Source of the DNA: Acanthopleura granulata | Lineage: Eukaryota > Mollusca > Polyplacophora > Chitonida > Chitonidae | Assembly: GCA_016165875.1 (NCBI GenBank) | Contig: JABBOT010000016.1 | Location: forward strand, 9,010,946-9,074,945 | DNA length: 64,000 nucleotides | Direction: 5' to 3' | Shown: positions 46,371 through 58,835 of the stretch, piece by piece | Position numbering within the stretch: position 1 is the stretch's first letter | How the letters are laid out: each line of letters begins with the position of its first letter | The notes under the pieces: generated by a model | What the model was told of the DNA's origin: nothing | The model's input: only the letters and a program-made list of their open reading frames with translations | Database searches by the model: none | Made by a program: the position numbers and the translations under genes

Positions 46371-47445
46371 GAAGGAGAGTAGTCAAACATGCATGTCACA
46401 ACTGTCAAAGGCCACTGGGCTTTACCCGGGCACTCCGGACTTGCACACTGGCCCATACAAACTTAATGCCACCTTGTCAGAAAACAGAAGCTAAGAATTC
46501 TCGAATACGGCATGAAGGAGCCAACAAATCAAATAAATAGTCGATGAAAGGGTGCCACACTTGTTCCCGAAGGTTCAGTTGTCATTTTCATGTCAAATGA
46601 AAATCACGAGAAGTTACGAGTCCATTTCCAATGGTACAGAAGAATCCCGGTTTTGCAAAAAACAAACAAACAAACAAACAAACAAAAAAAAAGGCTACTA
46701 AAACAACAACTTTTACATGACAATCCTTTCTGCCCATAAAATGAGTTTTCAATTTGAATTTTTAAATTAAATTCCACCGAAAGATATGCCCGTGTTCACA
46801 AATCTTAAATAAATTTGATAAAATATGCTCAGTGGCCAAATTTCTTTACAATGCTATAATTAGCTCTTGATTTGTTACAGGTCACAATTGGAAAATGCCA
46901 TACCTGTTTTTTCCCAAAAAAAAAGAAGCAGATCTTGTTGTTAATGAACTCATTAGGAGACAGACGGCTCTGAGTTCAAATCAGATACATGGGAGATAAC
47001 TGCATCACAAAGATGGAGGATCGAGTTTATGTTAAATAAACCATATTTAACTTGCAAATTTATGGAGGCTAGAGTCGACCTGAAATATTCCACATAAGAA
47101 ACACGTATGAGTCTCAGAGACCATCTAAGACATAGTCCATGATTACATACTCTGCCAATAAATTCAGTGAAATAGTAGATCCTTTCAACCGTGTGGTTAT
47201 TATGATCATTGTACATCCACAAAAACTTTTGCAGAAATTCCTGCTTTCATTTAAACCTATGCTTTTACATGTATCAATGGGAATCTTAACAAGCTGTTAA
47301 ATCAGACATTTTAGAATGCTTTTCTGCTTTTTGTTAAATCTAAGGCTTTTACAAGTACTAGTTCAAATCCCAAGAAAATAGGAATGCAGCCATCTTAGAA
47401 TGCTGTCATACTAAATTATGGTTTTGTAATTGCACATCTGTACCT
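46371..47445. other. Unassigned DNA
   Basis: An (AAAC)n tract is found near 46660-46690. Nothing else is recognised. Confidence 0.4.
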
Positions 47446-47830
47446 GTTCATCCATTCTACAATGGTTTCATCCCAAAACTGTTCAGCCATTCTACAATGG
47501 TTTCATCCCAAAACTGTTCAGCCATTCTACAATATGCTTTCATGCTTCATTCTGACCAACACTTGTATCACTGCACCATGATCCCCAAAAATCTGTTCAG
47601 CCATTCCATAATGCTTTCCTGCTTTCATTCTAACCAAAGCTTCATCACTACGTGTACATCCCTTTAACATGTTCAGCCATTCTAAAACGCTTTCATGCTT
47701 TCATTTCAACCGCATTAATAGCTTTTAACCCTGTGCATCTCCTTCAAATGCTTCACTGCTTTCATCTTAACCAATGATTTTATCATTGCAAATTTCCCGC
47801 AAAACCATTCAGCCATTCTTTCGTTGCAAT
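47446..47830. repeat. Degenerate tandem repeats around 'ttcagccattctacaatg'
   Basis: Perfect copies of a 36-base unit ('ctgttcagccattctacaat' plus 'ggtttcatcccaaaa') at 47470-47540 grade into longer, looser copies with 'gctttcatgctttcattc'. Confidence 0.65.
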
Positions 47831-48019
47831 TCATGAAGTCAAGGTCACCTAAGGATGATCGAGCGTCCACAAGAACCACCAGGAATTAAAGACGCAGTTC
47901 AGACAATTAAACGACTGTAGCAGAACTAAAACTGCCAAAAGCCTGACATACTGACACAGACAGAGCTTCGCAGATGCATGGGCACACCTGCAGCTGCTTA
48001 TACGCGCAACTGTGCAGAA

Positions 48020-48240
48020 AATCAACCGCTACCTGAGCGTGCGTTCATGGATGACCAAATTCCAGGGCTTCAACACAGCATTGTCCGTGAACCGCAGATT
48101 GTTTACAATGACTACCACATTAGTCACAAGAGTTCTGCCTCGGGGTCGTATGACTGCGCCTGTTTGCCGGCCTTCTGCACCTGCGTGCCTTTAAATACCA
48201 GCAGTGGGTTATAAAAGGAGGTACTGCCCCCTACTTTTCA
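48020..48240. promoter_or_regulatory. Compact GC-rich promoter-like segment with opposed TATA boxes
   Basis: TATAAAAGG lies on the plus strand at 48210-48218. TATTTAAAGG lies on the minus strand at 48189-48198. The minus-strand side downstream is CpG-rich relative to its surroundings and has a candidate donor CGCTCAG|GTAGCG near 48032. It could start the receptor transcript 4.7 kb upstream of the proposed coding exon, but no transcript evidence exists here. Confidence 0.3.
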
Positions 48241-48734
48241 CCACTTCTCACATGTCACATCGGGTACAGGGGTGGATAAATACTCCCCAACTTTTCACCT
48301 CTGGGGAGCATTTGTTCACCTGTCCTTACCAATATGGCATGTACACCACATACAACGTAATTTCACCTTTCATAGATCGAGGTCTCTCCATGTCTCACTG
48401 CTGCATATTTTGTCGCAGTGGCTCCAGGAAATGGGTAGAACAGAAGACAGAAAAAAGAAAATTATGTGGCATAAGCTAACTGCACAGTCAATGGTACACT
48501 ATTCGTCTTTGAAACCGACCTCACAAAATGTTGGCCTTGTGTAAATATGACAGTGAAAGAACACATTCACATATATATACATATATATATTTATACCTTC
48601 CTGAAGAGATCTTAATTCAAAACCGAGCCTAACCTGTCCAGGAAGCCATCAAATCCTCTAGCGGACAAATATGTTGGCCACATGATGGTGACACTACACA
48701 TGCATTTACATAGTATACTCAACCTACTGACATA
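48241..48734. other. Unassigned DNA
   Basis: No feature is recognised apart from a short AT run near 48571-48592. Confidence 0.35.
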
Positions 48735-48930
48735 ATAACCTCTGTGGTCGTACCTGGCGAGGTCTGCCAGCAACCTGTGGGTGGTCGTGAGATTTCCCTG
48801 GGCTTGGCTTTGGCAGCATGGTTTCCTTTCCTCCCCTCCCCTCCCCCCCCCGCCCCCCCGTAATGCTGGCTGCGGTCTCATAAGTGAAATATTCATGAGT
48901 ACAGTGTAAAACATCAAACACCAATCTCAA
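48735..48930 (+). mobile_element. SINE copy with C-run expansion
   Basis: The plus-oriented body ('gaggtctgccagcaacctgt') passes into an expanded C-rich tract (48827-48860) at the place where other copies read 'tttcctcccacca', then 'gtaatgctggc' and 'ataagtgaaatattc'. The head is missing. Confidence 0.82.
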
Positions 48931-50423
48931 TTCATCACAAAATACTGCTGAAGAAAGCTGACATATTCCACGTGAATGCACACAGGTGCAAAAAAAGCAT
49001 TCTGATATATTTTAATACAGCTGCATATTCCTTCTACATACTAAAATTTAATTTTGGTCACTTATCCTTTCCTGAGTTAATACACACATTCTGGTCACCT
49101 GCAACCATTGAGAGAAAGGTGCAGAGGAGAAATGCAAATCCTTCAACTTTTGCCATACTGCCTACCACTCTCCAGGCTTCTGAGACCTGCCATGAAGCAT
49201 TATGCTGTTGCAGCAGCTTTTCGTTGTGAAATAGTTGATTGATGGATTTTTCATTGCATAACTCCTTGCACTTGCAAGATTTGTGCCACATCCATGATGT
49301 CGTATGCAAAATGTGTATGAGGCTTGTATGAGGCTCCTGGTAAAATATAAAATTGTCAGGCGAAACAGCCAAGACCATTATGACGTGAAGACATTCCACA
49401 AGGGAGACAAGCCTGGCTTCGTGAATGCATTAAAAACCAATGTAAAAAGAAGACCATATTCATCCTGCACACCTGGCTGTTTAGCATATTGCTGCAGCAT
49501 GTACACATCTGTGCCGTGTACAAATCATGACATTTAAGGGTTTCTTGCAATATGAAATTGTGACCATGGCGAAGGTTTCAGTTGAATATGACCTTATTTA
49601 AATGCTGAACACCACAATTTAATTATTCATTTAGTTGCTATATATTCAGGTACATGTATATCATGCAGAATACAAATGTCACCTTTCAAGTGTTACAGGA
49701 ACTGTTTTAACCACTAAGCTCTAATGTCCTGAGGGCAACCAATAAAAATTACCTTCAAGCCCAGGGGAAACCACAAGAGTCAAAACTACTTGCCGTGAAG
49801 GCATTCAACTTGCCTGGGGCATGTGTACATGTGTATATAATTTTGATTCCCGTTAAATGAATCAATAAATGAATCAATAAATGCAAAATCCTACAGATAC
49901 ACACAGGTACTTAGTGGAACATCCATAACTGAGATACACAAATGCTACACATCTACTGTTGGTTATGTCTTACTCATTGCTTAGTTGACAGTCTGGCTGA
50001 AATATCACATGGAAAACAATGAAATATATATACGAAATTTGCAATAACCTCAACGCTGTTATTTTTTTTCCCTACCCAAACACTGATAGTTCCTAAAATG
50101 TTGAACATTCAACTGGTAAAAGAGAAAAAAATCCCCCTCCCTCTGAATTTCAGAACTGGACTAAATGACAAAAGTACGGCAATTGTGTAACTATTCACAC
50201 TGCAAATGTTTGCCAAAATATTAGTACAATATACCATATCCTTGGTTGTGCGTATATGATGCTAAGGAAAGCATTTTTGGGATTTGTAAAGATTAGGTTG
50301 AGCTACTGTTCGTCGCTGACCCACTTTTCCGATGTTCATTGAGAAAAGGACATTTTTCACCCTATCACGTGATATCACCGTCATCCTTACTATTGGCAAA
50401 TTTTTGAAGAAGAAACATCAAAA
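48931..50423. other. Unassigned DNA with one possible signal-peptide exon
   Basis: On the minus strand 49156-49099 could encode MAKVEGFAFLLCTFLSMVAG before the donor GCAG|GTGACC. No partner exon was found, so it is not called as a gene. Confidence 0.3.
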
Positions 50424-50705
50424 CTCACATTTACAGTGACTTTGTCATCTTTCCAATGAATAAAACTGGTTTCCTGATTATGAACATTTCATTTACAGTG
50501 ACTTTGTCTTCTTTAAATTGAATAAAACTGGTTTCCTGATTATGAACATTTCATTTACAGTGACTTTGTCTTCTTTAAATTGAATAAAATTGGTTTCCAG
50601 ATTATGAACATTTCATTTACAGTGACTTTGTCTTCTTTCAAATAAATAAAAGTGGTTTCCTACATGAGCATTTCATTTATGGTGACTTTGTCTTCTTTCC
50701 AGTGA
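50424..50705. repeat. 62-bp tandem repeat, about 4.5 copies
   Basis: The unit contains 'catttcatttacagtgactt', 'tgtcttctttaaattgaata' and 'aaactggtttcctgattatg'. The middle copies are nearly identical and the edge copies are diverged. Confidence 0.88.
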
Positions 50706-51131
50706 GAATCTTGTACCACACACAGGATCAGGACATGCAATATGTGAGTGAGATTCATAGGTTTTCTTGACCTGGAACATGTTGTTATCACATTCACCTT
50801 TGGCCAGATAACATGTAAACAGGGCTTCTACAGATATTTCAAAACAAATATTAATGACTTCTCCTGACTTCTTATGACCAATTCTGGCACCACCCCAAAT
50901 CTTTTAACTTTTTGGCACATCTGGTGTCCTCTTTTCAGATGATGTACATGTAAATGCAACAGGAAATTGCTCTTTCTCTTTCTTCACACGAATAGCCCAT
51001 CCAAGGAATCATGTACACACACACATATTTAAAAAAAAAACAACAGTTAGCTGATGGAGAAATGTAATTTTTGCTGACACCAACACTAATATCTGTTTTA
51101 AATATTAGAAGAATAACTAATAGTTCTACTA
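50706..51131. other. Unassigned DNA
   Basis: Nothing is recognised. Confidence 0.35.
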
Positions 51132-51373
51132 GGGACCTCTGTGGTTCAGTTGGTTTGTGCGCTAGCGCAGTGTAATGACCCAGAAACCTCTCACCAATGC
51201 GGTCACTGTCAGCTGATACCGGCTTCCTCTGTGGTTATACATGGGAACGTCTGCCAGCAAGATGGTTGTGGGTTTTCCCCGGGCTCTGCCCGGTTTCCTC
51301 CCACCATAATGTTGGCCGCCGTCGTATAAGTGAAATACAGTGTTAAACCCCAGTCAAATGAATAAATAAATAA
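51132..51373 (+). mobile_element. Near full-length SINE with recognisable tRNA-like head
   Basis: The head begins 'gacctctgtggttcagttgg' (A-box-like TGGTTCAGTTGG at 51142-51153), then 'gcgctagcgcag'. The body ('cgtctgccagcaa', 'gggctctgcccggtttcctc', 'ccaccataatgttggccgcc') and the AAATAAATAAAT tail follow. The B box has decayed in this copy. It fixes the orientation of the family. Confidence 0.92.
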
Positions 51374-51849
51374 TAGTTCCACTGCATTAAATGGAAAAAT
51401 CTGAAGACCAATACAAATTTCCATTCATTCACAATTGGAAATGATGCAGCTCAAGTATTTCACCATCAGATGGGAATAATAACATAAAGAAATAACAATT
51501 CACTGATGACTTCAACAGATAAAAACATACATTTACACAAGTACATGAAGATGTTCAGCAAACGGGAAATTTTTCATGACTGGAACTTGACTGGTAATCT
51601 TGATCAACAGAAATCATGCACAAACTCACAACTTTGAAATTGCCAATGTTTCAAACAGTCAGACACAGGTGGCTAAACTAAGTTTTTTTTCTGGGAATTT
51701 TAGGAACCATTCAGCCATTTAATGGATGATGGTAATATACATGTAGTATGGTAGGATATTTATAGAAAATAATAAACAGCCAATGAAACACTGAAAAATC
51801 AAGAGCTGTAAAAAAATAAAAAAAACTGAAAAGGTCTTTTCAAATTACG
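51374..51849. other. Unassigned DNA
   Basis: Nothing is recognised. Confidence 0.35.
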
Positions 51850-52091
51850 TTCAAGGCTTTGAAAACTTCTTAGCAAAATCCAAGGACTTCAGAAAAACCC
51901 TGCAAATATTTGAAGCAGTTATTATATGAAAACCAATGACCAATCGGTACCAAAGAAATCATTAAATACATTCAAGACTTTGAAAACTTCTTAACAACAT
52001 CCAAGGACTTCAGAAAAACCCTGCAAATATTTGAAGCAGTTATTACATGAAAACCAACGACCAATCGGCACCAAAGAAATCATTAAATATG
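51850..52091. repeat. 121-bp tandem duplication
   Basis: Two direct copies each contain 'ctttgaaaacttctta', 'atccaaggacttcagaaaaa' and 'cctgcaaatatttgaagcag'. They differ at only a few positions, so the duplication is recent. Confidence 0.9.
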
Positions 52092-55000
52092 CAAAACATA
52101 CATATTCATGGAGATGGCTGATTTATAAGCCTCATTGGAGGTCACAAAAAAGGAATCTTAACACAAAACTGTATCAAATATGGATAATATTTTGCAGAGT
52201 TATTGCACGGAAACCAAAGCTTTTGTTGATGAATCCGCAAAAAAGGAAAGAAAAGAAAGTGTGAGAGATTGGTGAAGACAGTTTTACTTTGAATATTTTG
52301 AACATTTACAAATCTTACCCCGAGAAATTCCATTTGTGGCTACAAATATCACTGACCGCTGCACACTTGATAGAAACATTGTCTTGTCATCAGAAGGCAT
52401 CCCATCCAGAGCGATATCACAACAGTGATGCCCTCCAAAAATCCAGATCAACCCTTTTGCAGGCATATACATGAACTTGTACTTTACAGCTGGACTCTGC
52501 TACGACCAAAAGACCACAGATAACATAGATTTCATATGGTGCATTCTAGAGTGCATAATAAACTTTTTACGATTTGAAGTTTAAAAACAGAACCTTCAGC
52601 CCCCCTCCCCCCCCCCTCAAGTCCTTGTGTAATATTTAATGGAGTAAAAATGAGGTGACCTGGTTTAGACCGGTTTATATATCTAAATTACAGCTAGTAT
52701 CTTGGTACATAGATGTTCTGGACTAGATACCTAGAAGATAGCATTATGTAATATACCAGCTGTCATAAGGAATTTGGCCTCTTGAGAAGCCTAGAACTGA
52801 GCAGGTCGGCCTAACCCGACTAACGGCAGGACCGTTTGTTTATCTTGACAATGAGTACAAGTGGACTTGTCACTTTGATTAAACATGAGGTGCTTAGTTC
52901 CTGTGCACTCAGACCAGAGGTGAATAAAATTATATACATACAGGTGTGGATGACAGGTTAGTTTCAGAGCTCACTGGCCTGTGGATTTATACAAGAACAG
53001 CTACCATATTTGCTTGTTTATTATCATTACCATCATTATTATTATTGGTATAAAAAAATTATCACAGGGTCTAGAGTTAAATAGCTGTAGCATTATTGAG
53101 GCTTTAGATCAGTGGGCCAGTGAAGTCCTAAAATGCATCTTTCATGTAATAGTGGAGTAACAGAGTTTGAACTCTGCAGAAGGTAAAAAAGGTCCCACTG
53201 CACCATGTGACCTCTCAGAAATGATACAACTGTATGTAACTATTTTTGATTACATTTACTGTAACATAAGCAAGGGAAAGAAATTTCACACAAAGTTGTT
53301 TAAAACGTACATGTGCACCAACAATGGAGAGAATTCAGGGCCTGAATGCCGGTAAACTTAACAAGTTCCTGAAAAGATCGAGGGAGGTGTGATGTAAATG
53401 TACTTGGGGAACATAGTAAGATGAGGCTCTAATTATTCAGTGTAAGTAAGAGATGCCTAACATTTGTGACATTTCACATGTTAGAGTAGGATTTTCCCCT
53501 ATTGAAGCTGAATTGTAATTCTTTTAAATTTTGCACAAATTGTCATTAACAGGCTTGAGTTCCAGTTGTGGTGCAAGATTGTGGAAGTTTTTTCTTAAAT
53601 ATTTCATTTAATATTTTTAGCTGTAAAAAGCCGTTCTGTCTGTCTGTCAATTTTTTTGACATTGTTTCTTTTAACCGGATGTGGGGTGAGCAACTGTGAA
53701 TAAATTTGCACCGGTTAATATATAGATCTTCATAACTGTCACATTTAGTGCTTTACAGCAAATGTCTATTGTTTATCTCTCTTTGTTTTTGGAACGTTAA
53801 CTGTCGCTCTCTTCATTCACGCTCATCAAAACAAATTTAAAAGTTCGTGACTTTGTTGATGGTCAAGTTCAGAGAAGAGGCACTTCCATGTCACCGACAA
53901 AAAAAAAACACAAAGGGATTTTTTGCGTTTTTAAAAAATTATGGAATGTCCCGATCTGTGCTATGTTATTTCTCGCCACATGTACACAACAAAATTTTCT
54001 GGATCATCACCTTACAATACATACACATATCAATTAAACTACGATAAATTAGAGTCTGCAGAGTGGACATCAATCTTGGGATACTTCAAATGTAAATGCT
54101 AGTAATTATTCTCCACAGCTGCTCCCACTTTGTTGAGTTTCAACTGCTACTGAAGTCTTCCAGTATCATTTGTATCTTTTGAGTGTCAGTGTATGGAAGG
54201 ATTTGAAGCATTATGTACCAGCTCACTTTTTCTGACCAGAATCTGGTTACCAAGATACTCCCATAAATCAAAATTACCGGAATCTGAACATCTGAACAAA
54301 AAACGCAAAAGCAGTAACACTTTTTGCACCAAAAGAGAGACACGTGAGTATACAAGTGGTCGTTGGTTCTGTTCACACCTTTAGTATTGCAAGCAAAAGG
54401 TGAAAGCCTCACTCTGGGCGTAAAAGTACATATACTTATATAAAAGTATATATACTGTCATCATTAACTGTCTGATTATTGAAGTATTAATCTCTTCAAT
54501 ACATTTTATCACATATGTATAAATGCCTTCAGAAATATAAACACAAGAAATTGCCAAATCCAACTTGAATACAGTAATCTAAAACTAGACGCTGATGTAT
54601 AACTGACGGACAATGTTATATGGAAAGCCTAGTTCATAAGTTTGGATTCTGATAAACAAAAAAAAAGTTTGGATTCTGGCAAAATTTGACAAATATTAAG
54701 GCACATGTGTATAAGCTAAATCTGCTATAGGTTGCCGGAGACACCTGTCAGAGACTTTGCTTCTAACCACATGAAGGGTCAGAAGGCAGAATATCATTCC
54801 TATAACAATTTCAATCTCTGTATCATTTTATGAATTTAGATTAAAAAGCTAACCTGTAGTGTTCAGCTAATATAACTGTTAACATTTTGACACCTAAACA
54901 GGGGGCATGACATTAGTTTCTGCTTTTCAGCTCCTTAGGGGGCTAATTAAACTCATGATAATTTCTCTTTTTTTCCTTTTCTTTTTACAGACAGGAAATG

Positions 55001-55345
55001 TTTCCTCCTCCACTGGTGATTTACATTGCAAGGCTTAATTCACATAACTTTAGGCCAAACTTAAACCTAACTTAGGTTATTTGTTGAAGGTGCCACGATC
55101 AATTTGTAAATTCTGATTAGCTTACTTTTTATTTGTAAGGAATGCATTGTATGGACTTGCATGTGAAAGTTACTCCAAAGATTACCTATTTAAACTGATA
55201 AACAGCCTACTTTTCAAGTTAACATGTAAACTAGTATTCCATATTTGATGACTAATATCCCAACAATAGCAGGATTTAAATGAAAAAAGAAAAATAATAA
55301 TAAATTCAGCAGGTAAATATTTCGTGGGGAGATACTCCAAACAAG
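52092..55345. other. Unassigned DNA
   Basis: It is AT-rich, with a C-run near 52602-52618 and a short ATT repeat near 53025-53047. No gene, exon or known element is recognised. Confidence 0.4.
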
Positions 55346-56235
55346 CAACTTTTTCTTCATTTATTAATTATATTCAAAAATATTTCACTTATACGATACT
55401 TGCCCCAATTAATGTGAGATCAAATCAAAGAGCCAGGGGAAAATTCATGACCATCCCCAGGTCACTGGGAGGTGTTACCAGGTACAACTGGGAGGTGTTA
55501 CCAGGTGCGACTGGGAGGTCTTACCAGGTACGACTGGGAGGTGTTACCAGGTACAACTGGGAGGTGTTACCAGGTCACTGGGAGGTGTTACCAGGTACGA
55601 CTGGGAGGTGTTGGAGGTGTTACCAGGTACGACTGGGAGGTGTTACCAGGTGCGACTGGGAGGTGTTACCAGGTACAACTGGGAGGTGTTACCAGGTCAC
55701 TGGGAGGTGTTACCGTGTACGACTGGGAGGTGTTACCAGGTCACTGGGAGGTGTTACCAGGTCACTGGGAGGTGTTACCAGGTACAACTGGGAGGTGTTA
55801 CCAGGTGCGACTGGGAGGTAACAGATACGACTGGGAGGTGTTACCAGGTCACTGGGAGGTGTTACCAGGTACGACTGGGAGGTGTTACCAGGTACGACTA
55901 GGAGGTGTTACCAGGTCACTGGGAGGTGTTACCGCGTACGACTGGGAGGTCTTACCAGGTACGACTGGGAGGTCTTACCAGGTACGACTGGGAGGTGTTA
56001 CCAGGTGACTGGGAGGTGTTACCAGGTACGACTAGGAGGTGTTACCAGGTCACTGGGAGGTGTTACCGCGTACGACTGGGAGGTCTTACCAGGTACGACT
56101 GGGAGGTCTTACCAGGTACGACTGGGAGGTGTTACCAGGTGACTGGGAGGTGTTACCAGGTACGACTGGGAGGTGTTACCAGGTACGACTGAAGAGGATG
56201 TCAGCCGGCACGGATGGACTTGAACTCATAGAAAC
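55346..56235 (-). mobile_element. SINE copy with a minisatellite expanded inside it
   Basis: The left flank is a SINE tail ('aaaaatatttcacttatacg', 'agagccaggggaaaattcat', 'gaccatccccaggt'). The right flank is the rest of a SINE ('gatgtcagccggcacggatg', 'gacttgaactcatagaaact'). Between them lies the array at 55462-56190, replacing the short 'gttgctggcagaccttccca' segment of normal copies. Confidence 0.85.
55462..56190. repeat. 19/24-bp minisatellite within a SINE
   Basis: About 32 direct copies of 'ctgggaggtgttaccaggta' plus 'cga' (24-base type) alternate with shorter 'ctgggaggtgttaccaggt' plus 'ca' copies (about 19-21 bases). Longer blocks (about 110-120 bases) are themselves repeated, for example around 55890 and 56020. 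Open frames through it are repeat artefacts. Confidence 0.92.
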
Positions 56236-56289
56236 TGTACTGTTGAACAACTTTTCAATGTATGTTCTAAGCCTACAGGCCTGTAAGCT

Positions 56290-56770
56290 GTGCCCACAGT
56301 CTCACTGGAGACCTTGAAGCAGTGGCCATGGCCTCACTGACCTAAAAGGCTTTGAAGCCATAACAGTGGCCTAATTGGTCTAGAAGGCCTTGAAGCTATA
56401 CCTGTGGCCTCATTGGTCTAGAGGGCCTTGAAGCTATACCTGTGGCCTCAGTGGTCTAGAAGGCCTTGAAGCTATACCTGTGGCCTCAATGGTCTAGAAG
56501 GCCTTGATGCTGTAACTGTGGCCTCATTGGTCTTGATGTACCTGTGGCCTCATTCGTCTTGACAGCCCTGAAACTGTAGTTGTGGCCTCATTAGTCTAGG
56601 AGGCCTTGGGGCTGTTCCTGTAGCCTCATTGGTCTAGAAGGCCTTGAAGCTGTACCTGTGGCCTCATTGATCTTGAAGGTCTTGAAGCTGTACCCTGTGG
56701 CCTCATTGGTATAGAGGGCCGTGAAGTTGTATATACTTCATTGTTCTAAGAGGCATTGAGCTTTAGCCTG
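56290..56770. repeat. Minisatellite, unit about 38 bp
   Basis: About 12 copies of 'ggcctcattggtctagaagg' plus 'ccttgaagctgtacctgt' occur, degenerate at both ends. Confidence 0.88.
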
Positions 56771-57599
56771 CAGTTGGTTTTTATGACCTTGTTTACAAAG
56801 GGGTTAGGTAGATAATCTATACTAGTAACATTCATCACATATGCATGATCACACAGAATGTGTTCTAACTGGCACTTTGAAGTACAATTCTAGATTATCA
56901 GCTTATCTCAGCATGTAACAAACGTGAGTGTATAAATAACTCCTGTATTGCATCAGATGTAATACTTGATGTTATCTCCATGCAGTGACAAGGAGTGTGC
57001 CAGATCTAAACGTTGTACCGAGTGATAACAAGTCAAGTACAGGCACTTGATCGCCTTTTCTACACTGGTGAGAGGTGAGGAGTGAGTAGGGGTGGGGGTG
57101 AGGAGAGATTCAATTACAACTCCTTAATCCCAACAGTCAAGAATTAAACAATTTAGCAATAACAAATTCCTACTTTTTACAGCCTTTGATCTTTTCATAA
57201 ATGTTCCTTTTTCATGTTTTTTTTAAATCCCTATCTTTTTTCAAAGCCAGAATTAAAAAAATAAAACTCTTCCGACTGACCGTGTTTTTTGTCACACAAC
57301 AAACAGTTTTTTAACAATGGCCTTCTGAAAACTTAAAATCTGTCAATGTAAGGAATATACAGGCAATAGCCTTTCACTTCCAGTATCACTCACCTAAGAG
57401 TTTTCTTTCCTTTTAACCAGTGTGATGATGTGATGTGATGTGAAGAGAAAGAGACACTGGTCAGTTTCATGTCTAAGTGAATACAGTGAGCCATGAATTA
57501 CAAGAGTGGCCCAGGCACCAAGTATAATCAACTTTTTCATCTGAAAAGTTTTAATAAGCAAAGACAGACATTTCAGTGATTTGGGACAGAAACCCGGTG
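56771..57599. other. Unassigned DNA between minisatellites
   Basis: Nothing is recognised. Confidence 0.35.
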
Positions 57600-58240
57600 A
57601 GATTGACCAGTGATGAAATTAGACTAACCAAGTGATACTAGTTGGATTGACCTATGATATAGAGTAGACTGACCAGTGCTACAAGTTGGACTGACCATTG
57701 ATACAAGTTGTACTGACCAGAGATACAAGTTGGGTCTGACCAGTGATACAAGCTGGACTGACCAGAGATACAACCTGTAATGACCTGTGATGCAAGTTGG
57801 ACTGACCAGAGATACAAGTAGGAATGACAAGAGATACAAGTTGGATTGACCAGTGATACTAGTTGGACTGACCCAGTGATACAAGTTGGAATGACGGAAG
57901 ATACAAGCCTGATTGACCAAGTGATACAAGTTGGACTGGCCAGTGATACAAGTTGGAATGACGGGAGATACAAGCCTGATAGACCAAGTGATACAAGTTG
58001 GACTGACCCAGAGATACAAGTTGGACTGACCCAGTGAAATAAGTTGAACGGACCTGGTGATACAAGTTGGAATGATCTGTGATACAAGTTTTACTGATCC
58101 AATGATAGAAGTCGGACTAACCCAGTGACAGAAGTTGGACTGACCAGTGACACAAGATGGGTTGAACTAGTGACAGAAATTGGACTAACCCAGTGATAGA
58201 ATGTGATAGTCATGTTTGGCTGACTAGTGATACACGCTGG
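57600..58240. repeat. Minisatellite, unit about 21-22 bp
   Basis: About 29 copies of 'ggactgaccagtgatacaag' plus 'tt' occur with many variants. Minus-strand frames of 131-149 codons here are repeat translations. Confidence 0.9.
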
Positions 58241-58249
58241 AATATGTCT

Positions 58250-58835
58250 GCTGTAATAAGCTGTAATTGACTGGTCTGTAATAAACCATCAACTGACCTG
58301 TAATAAGCTATCAACTGGCCTGTAACAAGCTATCAACTGACCTGTACTAAGCTATACACTAACCTATAATTCAGTCGACACGTTATAAGCTATCTACTGA
58401 CCTGTAATAAGCAAAACCAACTGACTTATATTAAAGATTCAAATAACACATGACAAGCCATCCACTGACCTGTAATAAGTTTCCATTGATCTGTAATAAG
58501 TTATCCACTGACCTGTCATAAGGAATCCACTGACCTGTAATAAGGAATCCACTGACCTGTAATAAGGAATCAACTGATCTGAAATAAGCTATCTAATGAC
58601 CTGTAATACGGATTCAACTGACCTGTAATAAGCTATTCACTGACCTGTAATAAGGAATCAACAGATCTGAAAAAAGCCATCCACTGACCTGAAATAAACT
58701 ATTCACTGACATGTAATAAGGAATCCACTGACCTGTAACAAGGAATCAACTGACCTGAAATAAGCTATCCACTGACCTGAAATAAGCTATCCTCTGACCT
58801 GTAATAAGGAATCAACTGACCTGTGATAAACTATC
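58250..58835. repeat. Minisatellite, unit about 22-24 bp
   Basis: About 25 copies of 'ctgacctgtaataagctatc' plus 'ca' occur. It directly follows the previous array but has a different unit. Confidence 0.9.

Noticed and set aside
55324..56317. Several plus-strand open frames of 86-178 codons rich in LGGVTR and WEVLPG repeats
   Set aside because: They are translations of the 19/24-bp minisatellite in three frames, each as open as the others. There is no start context or domain.
57624..58087. Overlapping minus-strand frames of 68-149 codons with repeated QLVSL and SPTCI
   Set aside because: They are translations of the 21-22-bp array. Two frames are equally open, which is a repeat property, not coding.
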